Positions 47,883 through 55,769 of a stretch of 64,000 nucleotides of DNA are shown here, piece by piece. The stretch lies in IMG/VR virus record IMGVR_UViG_3300008117_000032, positions 62,001 to 126,000 of that record; one strand, written 5' to 3'. Below the pieces are notes generated by a model. The model was not told the DNA's origin and did no database searches. It saw nothing but the letters and a program-made list of their open reading frames with translations. Every line of letters begins with the position of its first letter. Positions within the stretch are counted from its first letter, which is position 1. The position numbers and the translations under genes were made by a program. Source of the DNA: a virus.

Positions 47883-48354
47883 CTTCAGTGATTTTAGTAA
47901 TTATTGAATCAGAGTTTTCTATAACCATTGTGTGAATACTTCCGGTTCCAAAGTTTAGTTCAGAGTCTGTAATTTCGGAATCCCAATATAAGTCCATAGG
48001 ACTAAATTCTGACTCTTCCTCTTCAGTCAATGGTTCTTCCCACTCAATATTTGTTACGTCAACGTCGCCGTCCGTAGATGTCTCTATTGACAAATCAGGA
48101 AAGTCCACATCTTGCATTTCGATTAGGTCTTTTGATTCCAAAAGTTCTAAAAGTTCAGAAACAACAAATTGTTCACAAACAAGGCTGGCACCTCTCCAAG
48201 TGGTTTCAGTATCACAGGTAAATGTTTTATCAAATTTGGAACCTGTGTGGTAACAAATTTCGAGTAATGACTTTCTATAAAGGTCAATTGTAACTTTTAC
48301 GTAATCATCGGAATTTAGTTTTTTTAATTCCTCGATTGCATTTTGATTTTTCAT
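47872..48354 (-). CDS. Acidic protein of unknown function
   Basis: 160 residues. An alpha/beta N-terminal half (VKVTIDLYRKSLLEICYHTG) with Cys at CDTETTWRGASLVC, then a very acidic stretch (EEPLTEEEESEFSPMDLYWD). Overlaps the metallophosphoesterase gene by four bases, implying coupling. Confidence 0.5.
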   Translation of the reverse strand: MKNQNAIEELKKLNSDDYVKVTIDLYRKSLLEICYHTGSKFDKTFTCDTETTWRGASLVCEQFVVSELLELLESKDLIEMQDVDFPDLSIETSTDGDVDVTNIEWEEPLTEEEESEFSPMDLYWDSEITDSELNFGTGSIHTMVIENSDSIITKITEDEK

Positions 48355-49025
48355 GGATAATCTATTTGTTTTGTTTCAATATCAAAATCTACAACAATTG
48401 GTTTGTTTTCATATTCGTATCTTTCATTGAGAACAGATGCGTTCAAGAACTCAACACCATTGAAATTTTTTTGTCCGTATGCACAGTGGATGTGTCCACA
48501 AACATGAATTTTTGGTTGAACTTCCATAATCCTTTTGAATAAATCCTCACAACCAACTCTTTGACCTGATGGAGTCCAATCGAGCATTCCATGAGCAGGT
48601 CCGTGAGTGATTAAGATATCGGTATTACCAGGGATTTTAGCCCATTTTTCCGCAAGTTTTTCCCCTCTAGGCAAATTGAAAGCCCAATCGTAAAACTCGG
48701 GTTGCCAAGGGCTACCATAGAATTTTACACCATCGATTACAACTTCACTATCAAAAAGATATATGACACCTCTATCTTTGAATTCTTCAGCAATGTCAGT
48801 GTGAGTTTCAAAACCGAAATCGTGATTACCAGCAATGAAGATTTTATGTTTAAAATCAGTCATACTGAACCAATTCAGGAAATTTGTAATCTCATGACTC
48901 TTTCCCATGCTAGTGCAGTCACCAGCATGAACAAGAACGTCTCCACCACCAAGAATGTTATTGTAGGCATTACTTGTCAAGTGATTATGTTTGTTGTGTG
49001 TGTCGCTGATGAATGTTATTTTCAT
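48351..49025 (-). CDS. Calcineurin-like metallophosphoesterase
   Basis: 224 residues with the full motif series: FISDTHNKH (DxH), HAGDCTSMG (GD), FIAGNHDFG (GNHD), LITHGPAHG and VCGHIHCAYG (GHxH). A two-metal phosphoesterase; substrates of this small class range from cyclic nucleotides to RNA ends. Nearby cREC-like and acidic proteins suggest a nucleotide- or RNA-end-processing unit. No signal peptide, so cytoplasmic. Confidence 0.85.
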   Translation of the reverse strand: MKITFISDTHNKHNHLTSNAYNNILGGGDVLVHAGDCTSMGKSHEITNFLNWFSMTDFKHKIFIAGNHDFGFETHTDIAEEFKDRGVIYLFDSEVVIDGVKFYGSPWQPEFYDWAFNLPRGEKLAEKWAKIPGNTDILITHGPAHGMLDWTPSGQRVGCEDLFKRIMEVQPKIHVCGHIHCAYGQKNFNGVEFLNASVLNERYEYENKPIVVDFDIETKQIDYP

Positions 49026-49034
49026 AAAATATGT

Positions 49035-49235
49035 TTAGTGAAACCCACCTTCAGTATGAACTTGATTGTCATCCCATTCGTTAGTTTCAGTTTCTTTTTT
49101 CATTTCGTTCTCACCCCAATTTAGAAAATCTTCGCCTTTATAATCAGGAAAATTTTCTTTCATATTGTGAATTAGATGAGCCCAATAAACCGATATTGGA
49201 ACCACGAAGATAAGTGTTATTAGTATTGCTGCCAT
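49035..49235 (-). CDS. Small membrane protein with acidic tail
   Basis: 66 residues: one N-terminal transmembrane helix (AAILITLIFVVPISVYWAH), then a charged tail (FLNWGENEMKKETETNEWDD). Located nine bases upstream of the metallophosphoesterase start. Function unknown. Confidence 0.5.
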   Translation of the reverse strand: MAAILITLIFVVPISVYWAHLIHNMKENFPDYKGEDFLNWGENEMKKETETNEWDDNQVHTEGGFH

Positions 49236-49263
49236 ATTATTTAACTATTTGTTTATAAATTTT

Positions 49264-49866
49264 CTAATCCCACCAATTTTTTATACCTGAACCATCAAAC
49301 CATTTTTCCCAATGAGAGTGATTTGATTTTTCATCATCCGATAAATTTTTATAAATTTCAATAAATTCATCTTTATTTTGTCCCTTAAGAATTTGCCAAA
49401 GTTCTTCGAATTCCTGTTTTTCGAGTTCAGTTGACCTATCGTATATTCGTCGATTGTGTTCTTCTTCCTCAGGTGTATCTTCACGGTCATCAATCCATCC
49501 CCAAACATTTTTAAGTTCACCCAATTCATTCTCAGCCAATGTAATGTAATTACTCTCATCTAAATTTTTAATAATTTCTATTACTCTTTTCATTTTGGAA
49601 ACCTTTTTCATTCTAGTGATTTCTACCTCGTTTCCATGAAATTCAAGGGTATGGGCACTTTTTTCCAAAGAACGAGCAAAGATGCTTAGATTGAATGTGT
49701 AATCCCAAGACCTAAAATACCACAGTTCTTTTCTAAAATACCATAGATTTTCAAAAAACATTGGTATTTTATATCTAAAAACTTCGTAGGTTTTATACCA
49801 CCAAGTTTGGTGCATGGAAAGCCTTTTCAAGGATTTCCAAAAACTATCTGAGAATGTAATTTTCAT
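49264..49866 (-). CDS. Protein of unknown function
   Basis: 200 residues. Aromatic-rich N-terminus (WKSLKRLSMHQTWWYKTYEV; FFENLWYFRKELWYF) and acidic helical C-terminus (RSTELEKQEFEELWQILKG). Four-base overlap with the zinc-ribbon gene upstream. Confidence 0.5.
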   Translation of the reverse strand: MKITFSDSFWKSLKRLSMHQTWWYKTYEVFRYKIPMFFENLWYFRKELWYFRSWDYTFNLSIFARSLEKSAHTLEFHGNEVEITRMKKVSKMKRVIEIIKNLDESNYITLAENELGELKNVWGWIDDREDTPEEEEHNRRIYDRSTELEKQEFEELWQILKGQNKDEFIEIYKNLSDDEKSNHSHWEKWFDGSGIKNWWD

Positions 49867-50102
49867 TTTGAATTTTTTATAATTTCAATAATTTGTCTAG
49901 TCAATGTTCCTGCAGTTTTTGTCCCATCGTTTGACCAAGAAATTATGAGTTGTTCTATCTTTCTATAAATTTCTTCTGGGTCATCAAAAATTTCACCACA
50001 CTCATTACACATAACGTCAATTATCGGTCTGTTCTGTTTGGACCAATCGTAGTTGAAATGAAAATTTTCTTTGTTTCCACAATTTGGACAATTATAACTC
50101 AT
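49863..50102 (-). CDS. Zinc-ribbon protein
   Basis: 79 residues. MSYNCPNCGNKENFHF and DVMCNECGEIFDD give C-x2-C ... C-x2-C, a classic zinc ribbon, with a helical tail (IEQLIISWSNDGTKTAG). Possibly a nucleic-acid- or RNA-polymerase-binding factor. First gene of the 46.7-50.1 kb minus-strand unit in transcription order. Confidence 0.6.
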   Translation of the reverse strand: MSYNCPNCGNKENFHFNYDWSKQNRPIIDVMCNECGEIFDDPEEIYRKIEQLIISWSNDGTKTAGTLTRQIIEIIKNSK

Positions 50103-50126
50103 AGATTACAAATGTAATAAAAAAAT

Positions 50127-50156
50127 AAGACCCGACAAATAAATTTGACGGGTCTT
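50127..50156. terminator. Symmetric terminator hairpin
   Basis: AAGACCCG-ACAAATAAATTTGA-CGGGTCTT, with A-rich DNA on one side and TTTTGAG on the other. It lies upstream of the zinc-ribbon gene and downstream of the small gene at 50236, ending that minus-strand unit. Confidence 0.7.
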
Positions 50157-50235
50157 TTGAGAAAGGGATATATGAGAACACTCCTTAAGAGTGATGTAAG
50201 AATAAATATATCCAAGAATTGAAAAAAAATCAATT

Positions 50236-50490
50236 TTACATAGTCTGTGAAGACAAAAACTGAGTTTCTTTAGTTTTATATACAGCCCAAAACTTACTTT
50301 TCAAGGTAGATTTCAGAGGGTTGTAATTGTGAGTAGCATCATGTTTCAAATCCCACAATAAAAAACATTTGAGAACAACTTCTAATTGTTGTTTAGTCTG
50401 AACTGACTCAATCATTTTGATAACCCAAGAAATCTCTTTGTTTGCTTTGTTGATATCCACGATGAGTGTCATTTTTTTTTTAGATTTCAT
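50236..50490 (-). CDS. Small protein of unknown function
   Basis: 84 residues from ATG 50490 (MKSKKKMTLIVDINKANKEI...) or 78 from ATG 50472. Helical (WVIKMIESVQTKQQLEVVLK), with a basic C-terminus. No motif. It follows the endolysin gene on the same strand. Confidence 0.45.
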   Translation of the reverse strand: MKSKKKMTLIVDINKANKEISWVIKMIESVQTKQQLEVVLKCFLLWDLKHDATHNYNPLKSTLKSKFWAVYKTKETQFLSSQTM

Positions 50491-50525
50491 CAAAATTACA
50501 AACAAAAACTGTCTTTACAAAAAAA

Positions 50526-51365
50526 CTAAGACAGAAGTTTGTAATATTCTTTGAAGTGTTTTAATCTATCGGGTAGTCCGATAGTTCCTCCATTGACACA
50601 CTTTGTGACAGAGGTTACCGTTGCATCAGAAGCGTCAACACATTTTTTCAAGCAATTTTTACTGAAGAACCAAGCTGCAGACAATAATGGATATTTCGTC
50701 GATACCAAATCAGGGTTAGATACAACATCTTCATTTATTGCTTTTCCAAAAGCAGTGTAGTTGTCTTTACCTGTCAACTGAATATATCCTCTACCTCTAA
50801 ATTTAAAACCTTCTCCTGTTGACTCAGGTCCATTTCCCATTCTTCCCCCATAAACTCTACTTGCAATCTTCTGAGGATTTCTTTGATATGACTCAGCCAA
50901 TCCTGATTCCTTAAAATATTTTCCGAAAATACCTTTCAAACCACTCGCGGAATAGTTCAAATTTTCGTTTACAACTTTGAAACCCGCACTCTCATGACCA
51001 CATTGTGCCAAGAAGTGAGCAAGTTTCAAGGGAGTGTCGATTCCGAATTTAGATGCTGTATCAGGTATTTGTGCAATTACATTGTCAGGTATATGACCTT
51101 TCAATTTTTCTAATTTTAATCCTCCGACTTGAGGGGCAACTTGAGAAGCAACTTGAGGGGCAACTTGAGGGGTGGTAATACCTTGTCCCATAATCTTTTG
51201 CCAAGTATTCGGACCAACAATCCCATCAGGGTTCAAACCATTTTTTAATTGAAAAGCTTTAACCGCTTCTTCGGTTCCCCTTCCGAATATACCATCGGCG
51301 CCCAACCCTAATTTCTGTTGGAGTTGTTTTACGTCCTCTCCTTTAGACCCAACTTTTAGTATCAT
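50526..51365 (-). CDS. GH19 endolysin with peptidoglycan-binding domain
   Basis: 279 residues. Residues 1-62: a peptidoglycan-binding domain (GEDVKQLQQKLGLGADGIFG, GIVGPNTWQKIMG). A Pro-Gln-Val repeat linker follows (TPQVAPQVASQVAPQV). Then a GH19 chitinase-like lysozyme: LAHFLAQCGHESAGFK with the catalytic Glu, FRGRGYIQLTGKDNY, and a Cys-rich end (NCLKKCVDASD). It cleaves peptidoglycan at the end of infection. It has no leader, unlike the entry-type enzymes. Confidence 0.85.
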   Translation of the reverse strand: MILKVGSKGEDVKQLQQKLGLGADGIFGRGTEEAVKAFQLKNGLNPDGIVGPNTWQKIMGQGITTPQVAPQVASQVAPQVGGLKLEKLKGHIPDNVIAQIPDTASKFGIDTPLKLAHFLAQCGHESAGFKVVNENLNYSASGLKGIFGKYFKESGLAESYQRNPQKIASRVYGGRMGNGPESTGEGFKFRGRGYIQLTGKDNYTAFGKAINEDVVSNPDLVSTKYPLLSAAWFFSKNCLKKCVDASDATVTSVTKCVNGGTIGLPDRLKHFKEYYKLLS

Positions 51366-51393
51366 AGTAATTTACTTTACAATAAATATTATT

Positions 51394-51672
51394 TTATTGT
51401 GAAGAATGAGAAAGATTGACATCACCCAAAATACAATATTTTATGTTTTGAGTTACATTCGAAGTTGTAACTGTGACTGAAAAAAAAGTAACGGGGCTCA
51501 CAGAACCAAAATTGTTCTTGGTGATTGAGTCATATGATGAAGGTTGAAACCACAATACCTTCGTTATCGGTCTAAAATTAGTTATGTGTGCGGCAACTAG
51601 ATAAGCGTCGGCTAAATTAACTAAACCATCTTCGTTGACATCTGCAGCTTTCCATTGTTTAGTCCCTGTCAT
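51394..51672 (-). CDS. Dockerin-like protein, possibly the detached end of the lectin gene
   Basis: 92 residues from ATG 51672. AADVNEDGLVNLADAYLVAA is a calcium-binding dockerin half-repeat, and YCILGDVNLSHSS a second partial one. The same order (strand region, DxNxxGxxx-AxD, then LGDVD..HSS) occurs inside the cohesin/T9SS protein at 55770-57677. The gene overlaps the stop of the upstream lectin gene in another frame, so either the two are coupled or a frameshift has split one protein. Confidence 0.6.
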   Translation of the reverse strand: MTGTKQWKAADVNEDGLVNLADAYLVAAHITNFRPITKVLWFQPSSYDSITKNNFGSVSPVTFFSVTVTTSNVTQNIKYCILGDVNLSHSSQ

Positions 51673-51674
51673 AA

Positions 51675-52760
51675 TCAAACCGATATACCTTGAGTCGTTA
51701 ATGAAGGGACTAATTTATAGGTCGAATTTTGAGACGGCAGAGTAAATGAGTATGTTCCATTGGAATTAACTGTTTTCGTCTCTACAAACACGTCAGAATT
51801 GCTCACAACCCTATATAGTGATAACGTTGGTAGTGGGGATAAAGATGGAATTGAGACAGTTCCTGAAAGAGTGTTAGTTATTGCGACATTATTAGTTGTG
51901 TTTGCAACATAAAAATCGGTGAAAGTCGCATCTTGAGGATTGGACCATGTTCCAAATTCTACGATATAGGGGTTCGACCAACTTCCAGGTAAGTCGTTCC
52001 AACAACCTCCACTACCCCATTTAGTTACCGCATAATCCTCCCCACCCGCATCATTAGGTTCACCACCACACCAATTTTGGTAAGTCCCTGATTGTGGATT
52101 CCCGTTGTAATTTCCAATATTGATAAGTGTTCCATTCTCAGGACCAGCATCTACTCTCCAATAACCCTCTTGTAATCTATCGCTGAGTGCAAACCAAATG
52201 TTACTCTGAGGGACGTTAGCAAAAATGAAGTTCTCCTCTGTAGAAGAGGTAATTGTGACGAGATACCCTGTTTGACCTTTAAATGTTTGTTGATTTGATA
52301 AGACCTTCGAATTGTCATATGTGGCGGGTGAAGAAATTGGTCTGTAAAAGTGTCCGTTGGTTGGGTTATAATAATAACCTACAGGATTTATTGTTGTTGA
52401 AACCGATATTTGAACATTACCAGTCGATGAACCCGTATTAATTTTAAGTGATGCAAGTGCATTATTGATACTTGTCATGGTTCCCGTGAAACTTATCCTT
52501 GTCAAATTATTCCATGAGTTATATCCCGTGGTAAATGAGAGACCTAATGTTGTGGTTATTGAAAATGTAACCCCCGCAGGTGGATTTACCAAACCGATAG
52601 AAGTTAGAAGCGTTTCAGAACCAAATCCGTTAATAACAAATCCACTAGCGTCCTGACTCGAAGTATTAACTTGATATGTTCTCGATACAGGGGCCGTTAT
52701 TGATTGAGAAAATCCAACCAAACATGATAGTAGAAGAAATAATAGAATTAATTTTCTCAT
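51675..52760 (-). CDS. Secreted C-type-lectin-domain protein
   Basis: 361 residues. A signal peptide (MRKLILLFLLLSCLVGFSQS) precedes a beta domain (~residues 25-120) and a C-type lectin domain: GHFYRP, LVTITSSTEENFIFANVP, WFALSDRLQEGYW, WCGGEPNDAGGEDYAVTKWG and GGCWNDL. The last ~80 residues (VSIPSLSPLPTLSLYRVV) form an Ig-like fold. Exported and glycan-binding, so probably displayed on the infected cell or released. Overlaps the next upstream gene by four bases. Confidence 0.75.
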   Translation of the reverse strand: MRKLILLFLLLSCLVGFSQSITAPVSRTYQVNTSSQDASGFVINGFGSETLLTSIGLVNPPAGVTFSITTTLGLSFTTGYNSWNNLTRISFTGTMTSINNALASLKINTGSSTGNVQISVSTTINPVGYYYNPTNGHFYRPISSPATYDNSKVLSNQQTFKGQTGYLVTITSSTEENFIFANVPQSNIWFALSDRLQEGYWRVDAGPENGTLINIGNYNGNPQSGTYQNWCGGEPNDAGGEDYAVTKWGSGGCWNDLPGSWSNPYIVEFGTWSNPQDATFTDFYVANTTNNVAITNTLSGTVSIPSLSPLPTLSLYRVVSNSDVFVETKTVNSNGTYSFTLPSQNSTYKLVPSLTTQGISV

Positions 52761-54133
52761 AGATTTATTTTACTTCCGATTAAAAAGAACGACAAGATTG
52801 GAAATTCAGGGTTTGTGCTAAGGTTTGCTTTATAATTAACGTTTATTTTAAATCTTCTTGTAAGTTGATAATCAAAACCCGAACCCAAAAATCCACTAAA
52901 CGTTCTATCACTTACAGTGACTTTATCGACCGATGAATAAACAAGGGGTGTTGATATTATGTATAATTCGGGTGAAATAATTAATCTTTTTCCCGATTTG
53001 AAAGGTCTTGTATAAAAGGCGGTAATGGATGGACTTATGAAAAGATTATTATCGTCGGTGACTTTTGTTATCATACCACTCACGTTCATACCCGTTACTC
53101 CATATTTTCCAGCATTCAAAATTGCACTATAACCAACAAATCCCATGTAATTACCATAGGTATACAAGCCAGTCAGATTGATGTTGTGAATCCATTTCAG
53201 TTTTCCATTATTACTGAAATGAATTTTGGTGTATCTCCCATTCAAAGCGAATTGTTTAAAATTAAACCAAACCATGGAAGTTATCCCCCAACTCGATGCT
53301 CCAGTCATCGAGGACTGTGACATTCCAACATTAATGATACCCGTAAATGATTTATCTAAATTTTGTGCACTTGTTAAATCGGAGGATACTACAACAGGAT
53401 TATTCCTTGTTGCCTTCGAACCCCCATTACTACCACCCTTTTCGTTCTTTGAGTCAACGTTCATCTGAGTAGTAACAGCTACTTCTTCATTTTGATTTTT
53501 TGAATTAGTTGAAGAATTTTCACCTTGATTATTTTGATTCCCTCCTTGAGAAGTTGAAGATGTGCTATTCCCACCGCCACCATTAGAACTATTGCTGTTT
53601 TTATCCCCCGAACTATTGTTCGAACTGCTACCGCCAAGTCCGCCAGTAGACCCAACATTCCCAGAATTACCACTATTAGAAGAGGGAGAGATATTAGAAT
53701 TATTACTATTTTCATTGTTCTTTTTTGTTTTTTTACTATCTGATGATTTTGAATTGTCCGTTACTAAGTTTCCTGATGTTTCGGATGCCAAAGCCCCAAC
53801 AACACTTGAGATTACGTTCCCGATAACTTGCGAAGTTATTTGATTTCTTATTACATTCGTAGATTGAACCGAACATGGGGAAACTTTTCTGTATTCCCCA
53901 TAAACTTGGTTGGTCCAATTGGTAAATTCACCGCTGGCAACATCTGCTGCGGTGAATGTTCTTGATTGACCATAAAAATATATCACAGTCCCTCCTTGGA
54001 GAGGTATTGTAAAATTAGTGACAGCTTTGGTACACGGGTCAGTAAATGATGTGGTCATAACTTGACCCTCAACTTTCGAGCTGAGAAATAAGATAAAGAA
54101 TATACTTAAAAAAGTTCTTAATCTTTTGCACAT
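52757..54133 (-). CDS. Secreted outer-membrane protein with Asn/Ser-rich linker
   Basis: 458 residues. An N-terminal signal peptide (FLSIFFILFLSSKVEGQ), a short Cys domain, then ~110 residues of Ser/Asn/Gly low complexity (NNENSNNSNISPSSNSGN...). The last ~200 residues are amphipathic beta strands (MVWFNFKQFALNGRYTKIHF, GFDYQLTRRFKINVNYKANL) ending FFLIGSKINL, as in outer-membrane barrels. It directly precedes the lectin gene in an overlapping operon and may anchor or export it. Confidence 0.65.
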   Translation of the reverse strand: MCKRLRTFLSIFFILFLSSKVEGQVMTTSFTDPCTKAVTNFTIPLQGGTVIYFYGQSRTFTAADVASGEFTNWTNQVYGEYRKVSPCSVQSTNVIRNQITSQVIGNVISSVVGALASETSGNLVTDNSKSSDSKKTKKNNENSNNSNISPSSNSGNSGNVGSTGGLGGSSSNNSSGDKNSNSSNGGGGNSTSSTSQGGNQNNQGENSSTNSKNQNEEVAVTTQMNVDSKNEKGGSNGGSKATRNNPVVVSSDLTSAQNLDKSFTGIINVGMSQSSMTGASSWGITSMVWFNFKQFALNGRYTKIHFSNNGKLKWIHNINLTGLYTYGNYMGFVGYSAILNAGKYGVTGMNVSGMITKVTDDNNLFISPSITAFYTRPFKSGKRLIISPELYIISTPLVYSSVDKVTVSDRTFSGFLGSGFDYQLTRRFKINVNYKANLSTNPEFPILSFFLIGSKINL

Positions 54134-54885
54134 TATCTTGGGAATTTACCCTTTTTAATTAATCTCACAAGAATTCTACTACAAGCAATATCTAATGCTT
54201 TTTTCGTGGTAATTCCTATAGTTGATTGATTGAACTTTACATCACTTAGATTGTCATCGTTAAGTAATGTTAGCTCTCTCACTGTTTTTGCTTCACCAAG
54301 ACCACTTGCAGCAACTATTTCACCTGTTTCTGCATCTGTAAATCTAACTTGAAGACCAAGTCTCGTATTGACAGTATTCTTGACACCATCCTTTAAATTT
54401 ACCGTTTCATCTTCCGACACAGAAAAATCATAGACCTCTACAGTGACAAAATAATGTGCTAATCTTATTTTTCCCCTGCCATCTAATTTGTCTTGAGAAA
54501 TTCCACTCTGAGAAGCCTGAAATTGTTTAACCATTCTGTTTTTAATTTCAGTTTTATCTTCAGTGAATGTAAATCTATTCAAGTCGGACAAGTATTCCAA
54601 AACAATATTCGCAACTCCCAAACCAACTTTCTTCTCTTTAAGTTCAGGGTATTGTTCATATACCTCATCACTTATTCCAATTGTTAATATTTGAATAGGA
54701 ACTTGAGGACCATCATAGTCTATCAATGAGTCAATATTGATTTTTGTTTCAAAACTTGCTTTATATTGTTCAGTCTTTGTTGTTCCAACAGTCTGGGCAG
54801 GTAAATTAATTGCAATCAAAAACATTAACAGAAACCAGATTATTGTAATGATTGCATACTGATTTCTTTTGAAAAAGTTTTTCAT
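54133..54885 (-). CDS. CsgG-like curli-assembly-type protein
   Basis: 250 residues. An N-terminal hydrophobic segment (YAIITIIWFLLMFLIAINLP) is followed by a CsgG-type domain: VGLGVANIVLEYLSDLNRFT, RLAHYFVTVEVYDFSVSE, LGLQVRFTDAETGEIVAASG and ALDIACSRILVRLIKKG. CsgG forms an outer-membrane pore for curli secretion. No acylated Cys is evident, so it may be periplasmic or use a partner. One-base overlap with the barrel gene. A smaller relative lies at 57679. Confidence 0.65.
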   Translation of the reverse strand: MKNFFKRNQYAIITIIWFLLMFLIAINLPAQTVGTTKTEQYKASFETKINIDSLIDYDGPQVPIQILTIGISDEVYEQYPELKEKKVGLGVANIVLEYLSDLNRFTFTEDKTEIKNRMVKQFQASQSGISQDKLDGRGKIRLAHYFVTVEVYDFSVSEDETVNLKDGVKNTVNTRLGLQVRFTDAETGEIVAASGLGEAKTVRELTLLNDDNLSDVKFNQSTIGITTKKALDIACSRILVRLIKKGKFPR

Positions 54886-54886
54886 T

Positions 54887-55432
54887 TTAAATATTTTTAA
54901 TTAGACCACATTTTAGACATTCTTCATCCCCATCACCGTCCATGTCTCCCCATACGTGTTCACACTGACGATGTTCGAAATACATGTCGATTATACCATC
55001 ACCATCTTCATCTATACCATCCATTATACCATCACCATCCTCGTCTATCTCTACACCCGTTTTTGATGGTGTGGTTTGGTATTCCTCAGATTTTGGTAGT
55101 ATTGCTACTGATTCTTCTTTTGGTTTTACGGTCCCGTCTTGAGTGTTTGAAAATGAGATACCATCTTCCTCATCCATTTTCTGAACTAACATTTTGTCTT
55201 TATCCGTATCACTAAACCAATAGTCGATGATTTTACCATATGACCCGATAAATGCCCCGAGTAATAAAAGTAATAATTCTTTCCATTCGCCGCTAATTGC
55301 ACTTTGTTCAAAAATTGCCATGAAAATGGCCCCGATTATCACCACAAATCCACCAAGGACTAATGCGGTAATCCACCATCTTCTTTTCATCATGGAACTC
55401 AAGAGTTCTCTAAATCCATTATTAGGTTGCAT
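54887..55432 (-). CDS. Holin-like membrane protein with calcium-binding tail
   Basis: 181 residues. Two transmembrane segments (WWITALVLGGFVVIIGAIF; WKELLLLLLGAFIGSYGKI), then DYWFSDTDKDKM, similar to the YWFG-S region of phage 3TM holins. The tail has Asp-rich repeats (DEDGDGIMDGIDEDGDGIID) typical of EF-hand-like or thrombospondin type-3 sites, and a possible zinc site (CEHVWGDMDGDGDEECLKCG). The fusion of a holin-like membrane domain with metal-binding repeats is unusual. Confidence 0.55.
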   Translation of the reverse strand: MQPNNGFRELLSSMMKRRWWITALVLGGFVVIIGAIFMAIFEQSAISGEWKELLLLLLGAFIGSYGKIIDYWFSDTDKDKMLVQKMDEEDGISFSNTQDGTVKPKEESVAILPKSEEYQTTPSKTGVEIDEDGDGIMDGIDEDGDGIIDMYFEHRQCEHVWGDMDGDGDEECLKCGLIKNI

Positions 55433-55435
55433 AAA

Positions 55436-55765
55436 TTACCATTTTGGGTCTTCTTTAGTCCAGTCATCTTTTTTTGGTTTCGGCTCTTCCTTTTTTGGTT
55501 GAGCAGGTGAAGATGAAGGACTTACTTCTTTTATGACTACTGTCTTACCAGCTGGTGCTTGTTGCTGTTGTTGAGTGTTGTTGATGATAATGTTTGGTGT
55601 TGCAGGTTGAGGTTGTTGAGAGCCCTCATCCGAATTTCCACCAAATAATAATGTGCTTAACCACACACCTCCCCCAGCAACTACTGTTCCTAATGTTCCT
55701 ACGATTGTTTTTTTAAGACCTGACCATGTTCCGTCATTATGCTCTTGTGTTTGTTCTTCTGACAT
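55436..55765 (-). CDS. Single-span membrane protein with Pro/Gln-rich tail
   Basis: 109 residues. One hydrophobic helix (GLKKTIVGTLGTVVAGGGVW...) then a disordered Gln/Pro/Lys tail (NNTQQQQQAPAGK; PAQPKKEEPKPKKDDW). The layout suits a periplasm-spanning tether such as a spanin or TonB-like linker. It lies between the holin-like and cohesin genes. Confidence 0.5.
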   Translation of the reverse strand: MSEEQTQEHNDGTWSGLKKTIVGTLGTVVAGGGVWLSTLLFGGNSDEGSQQPQPATPNIIINNTQQQQQAPAGKTVVIKEVSPSSSPAQPKKEEPKPKKDDWTKEDPKW

Positions 55766-55769
55766 TTTT

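Noticed and set aside
53562-53843. Plus-strand frame rich in Leu/Pro/Phe opposite the Asn/Ser linker
   Set aside because: It is the antisense of a low-complexity Ser/Asn repeat; composition explains the open frame.
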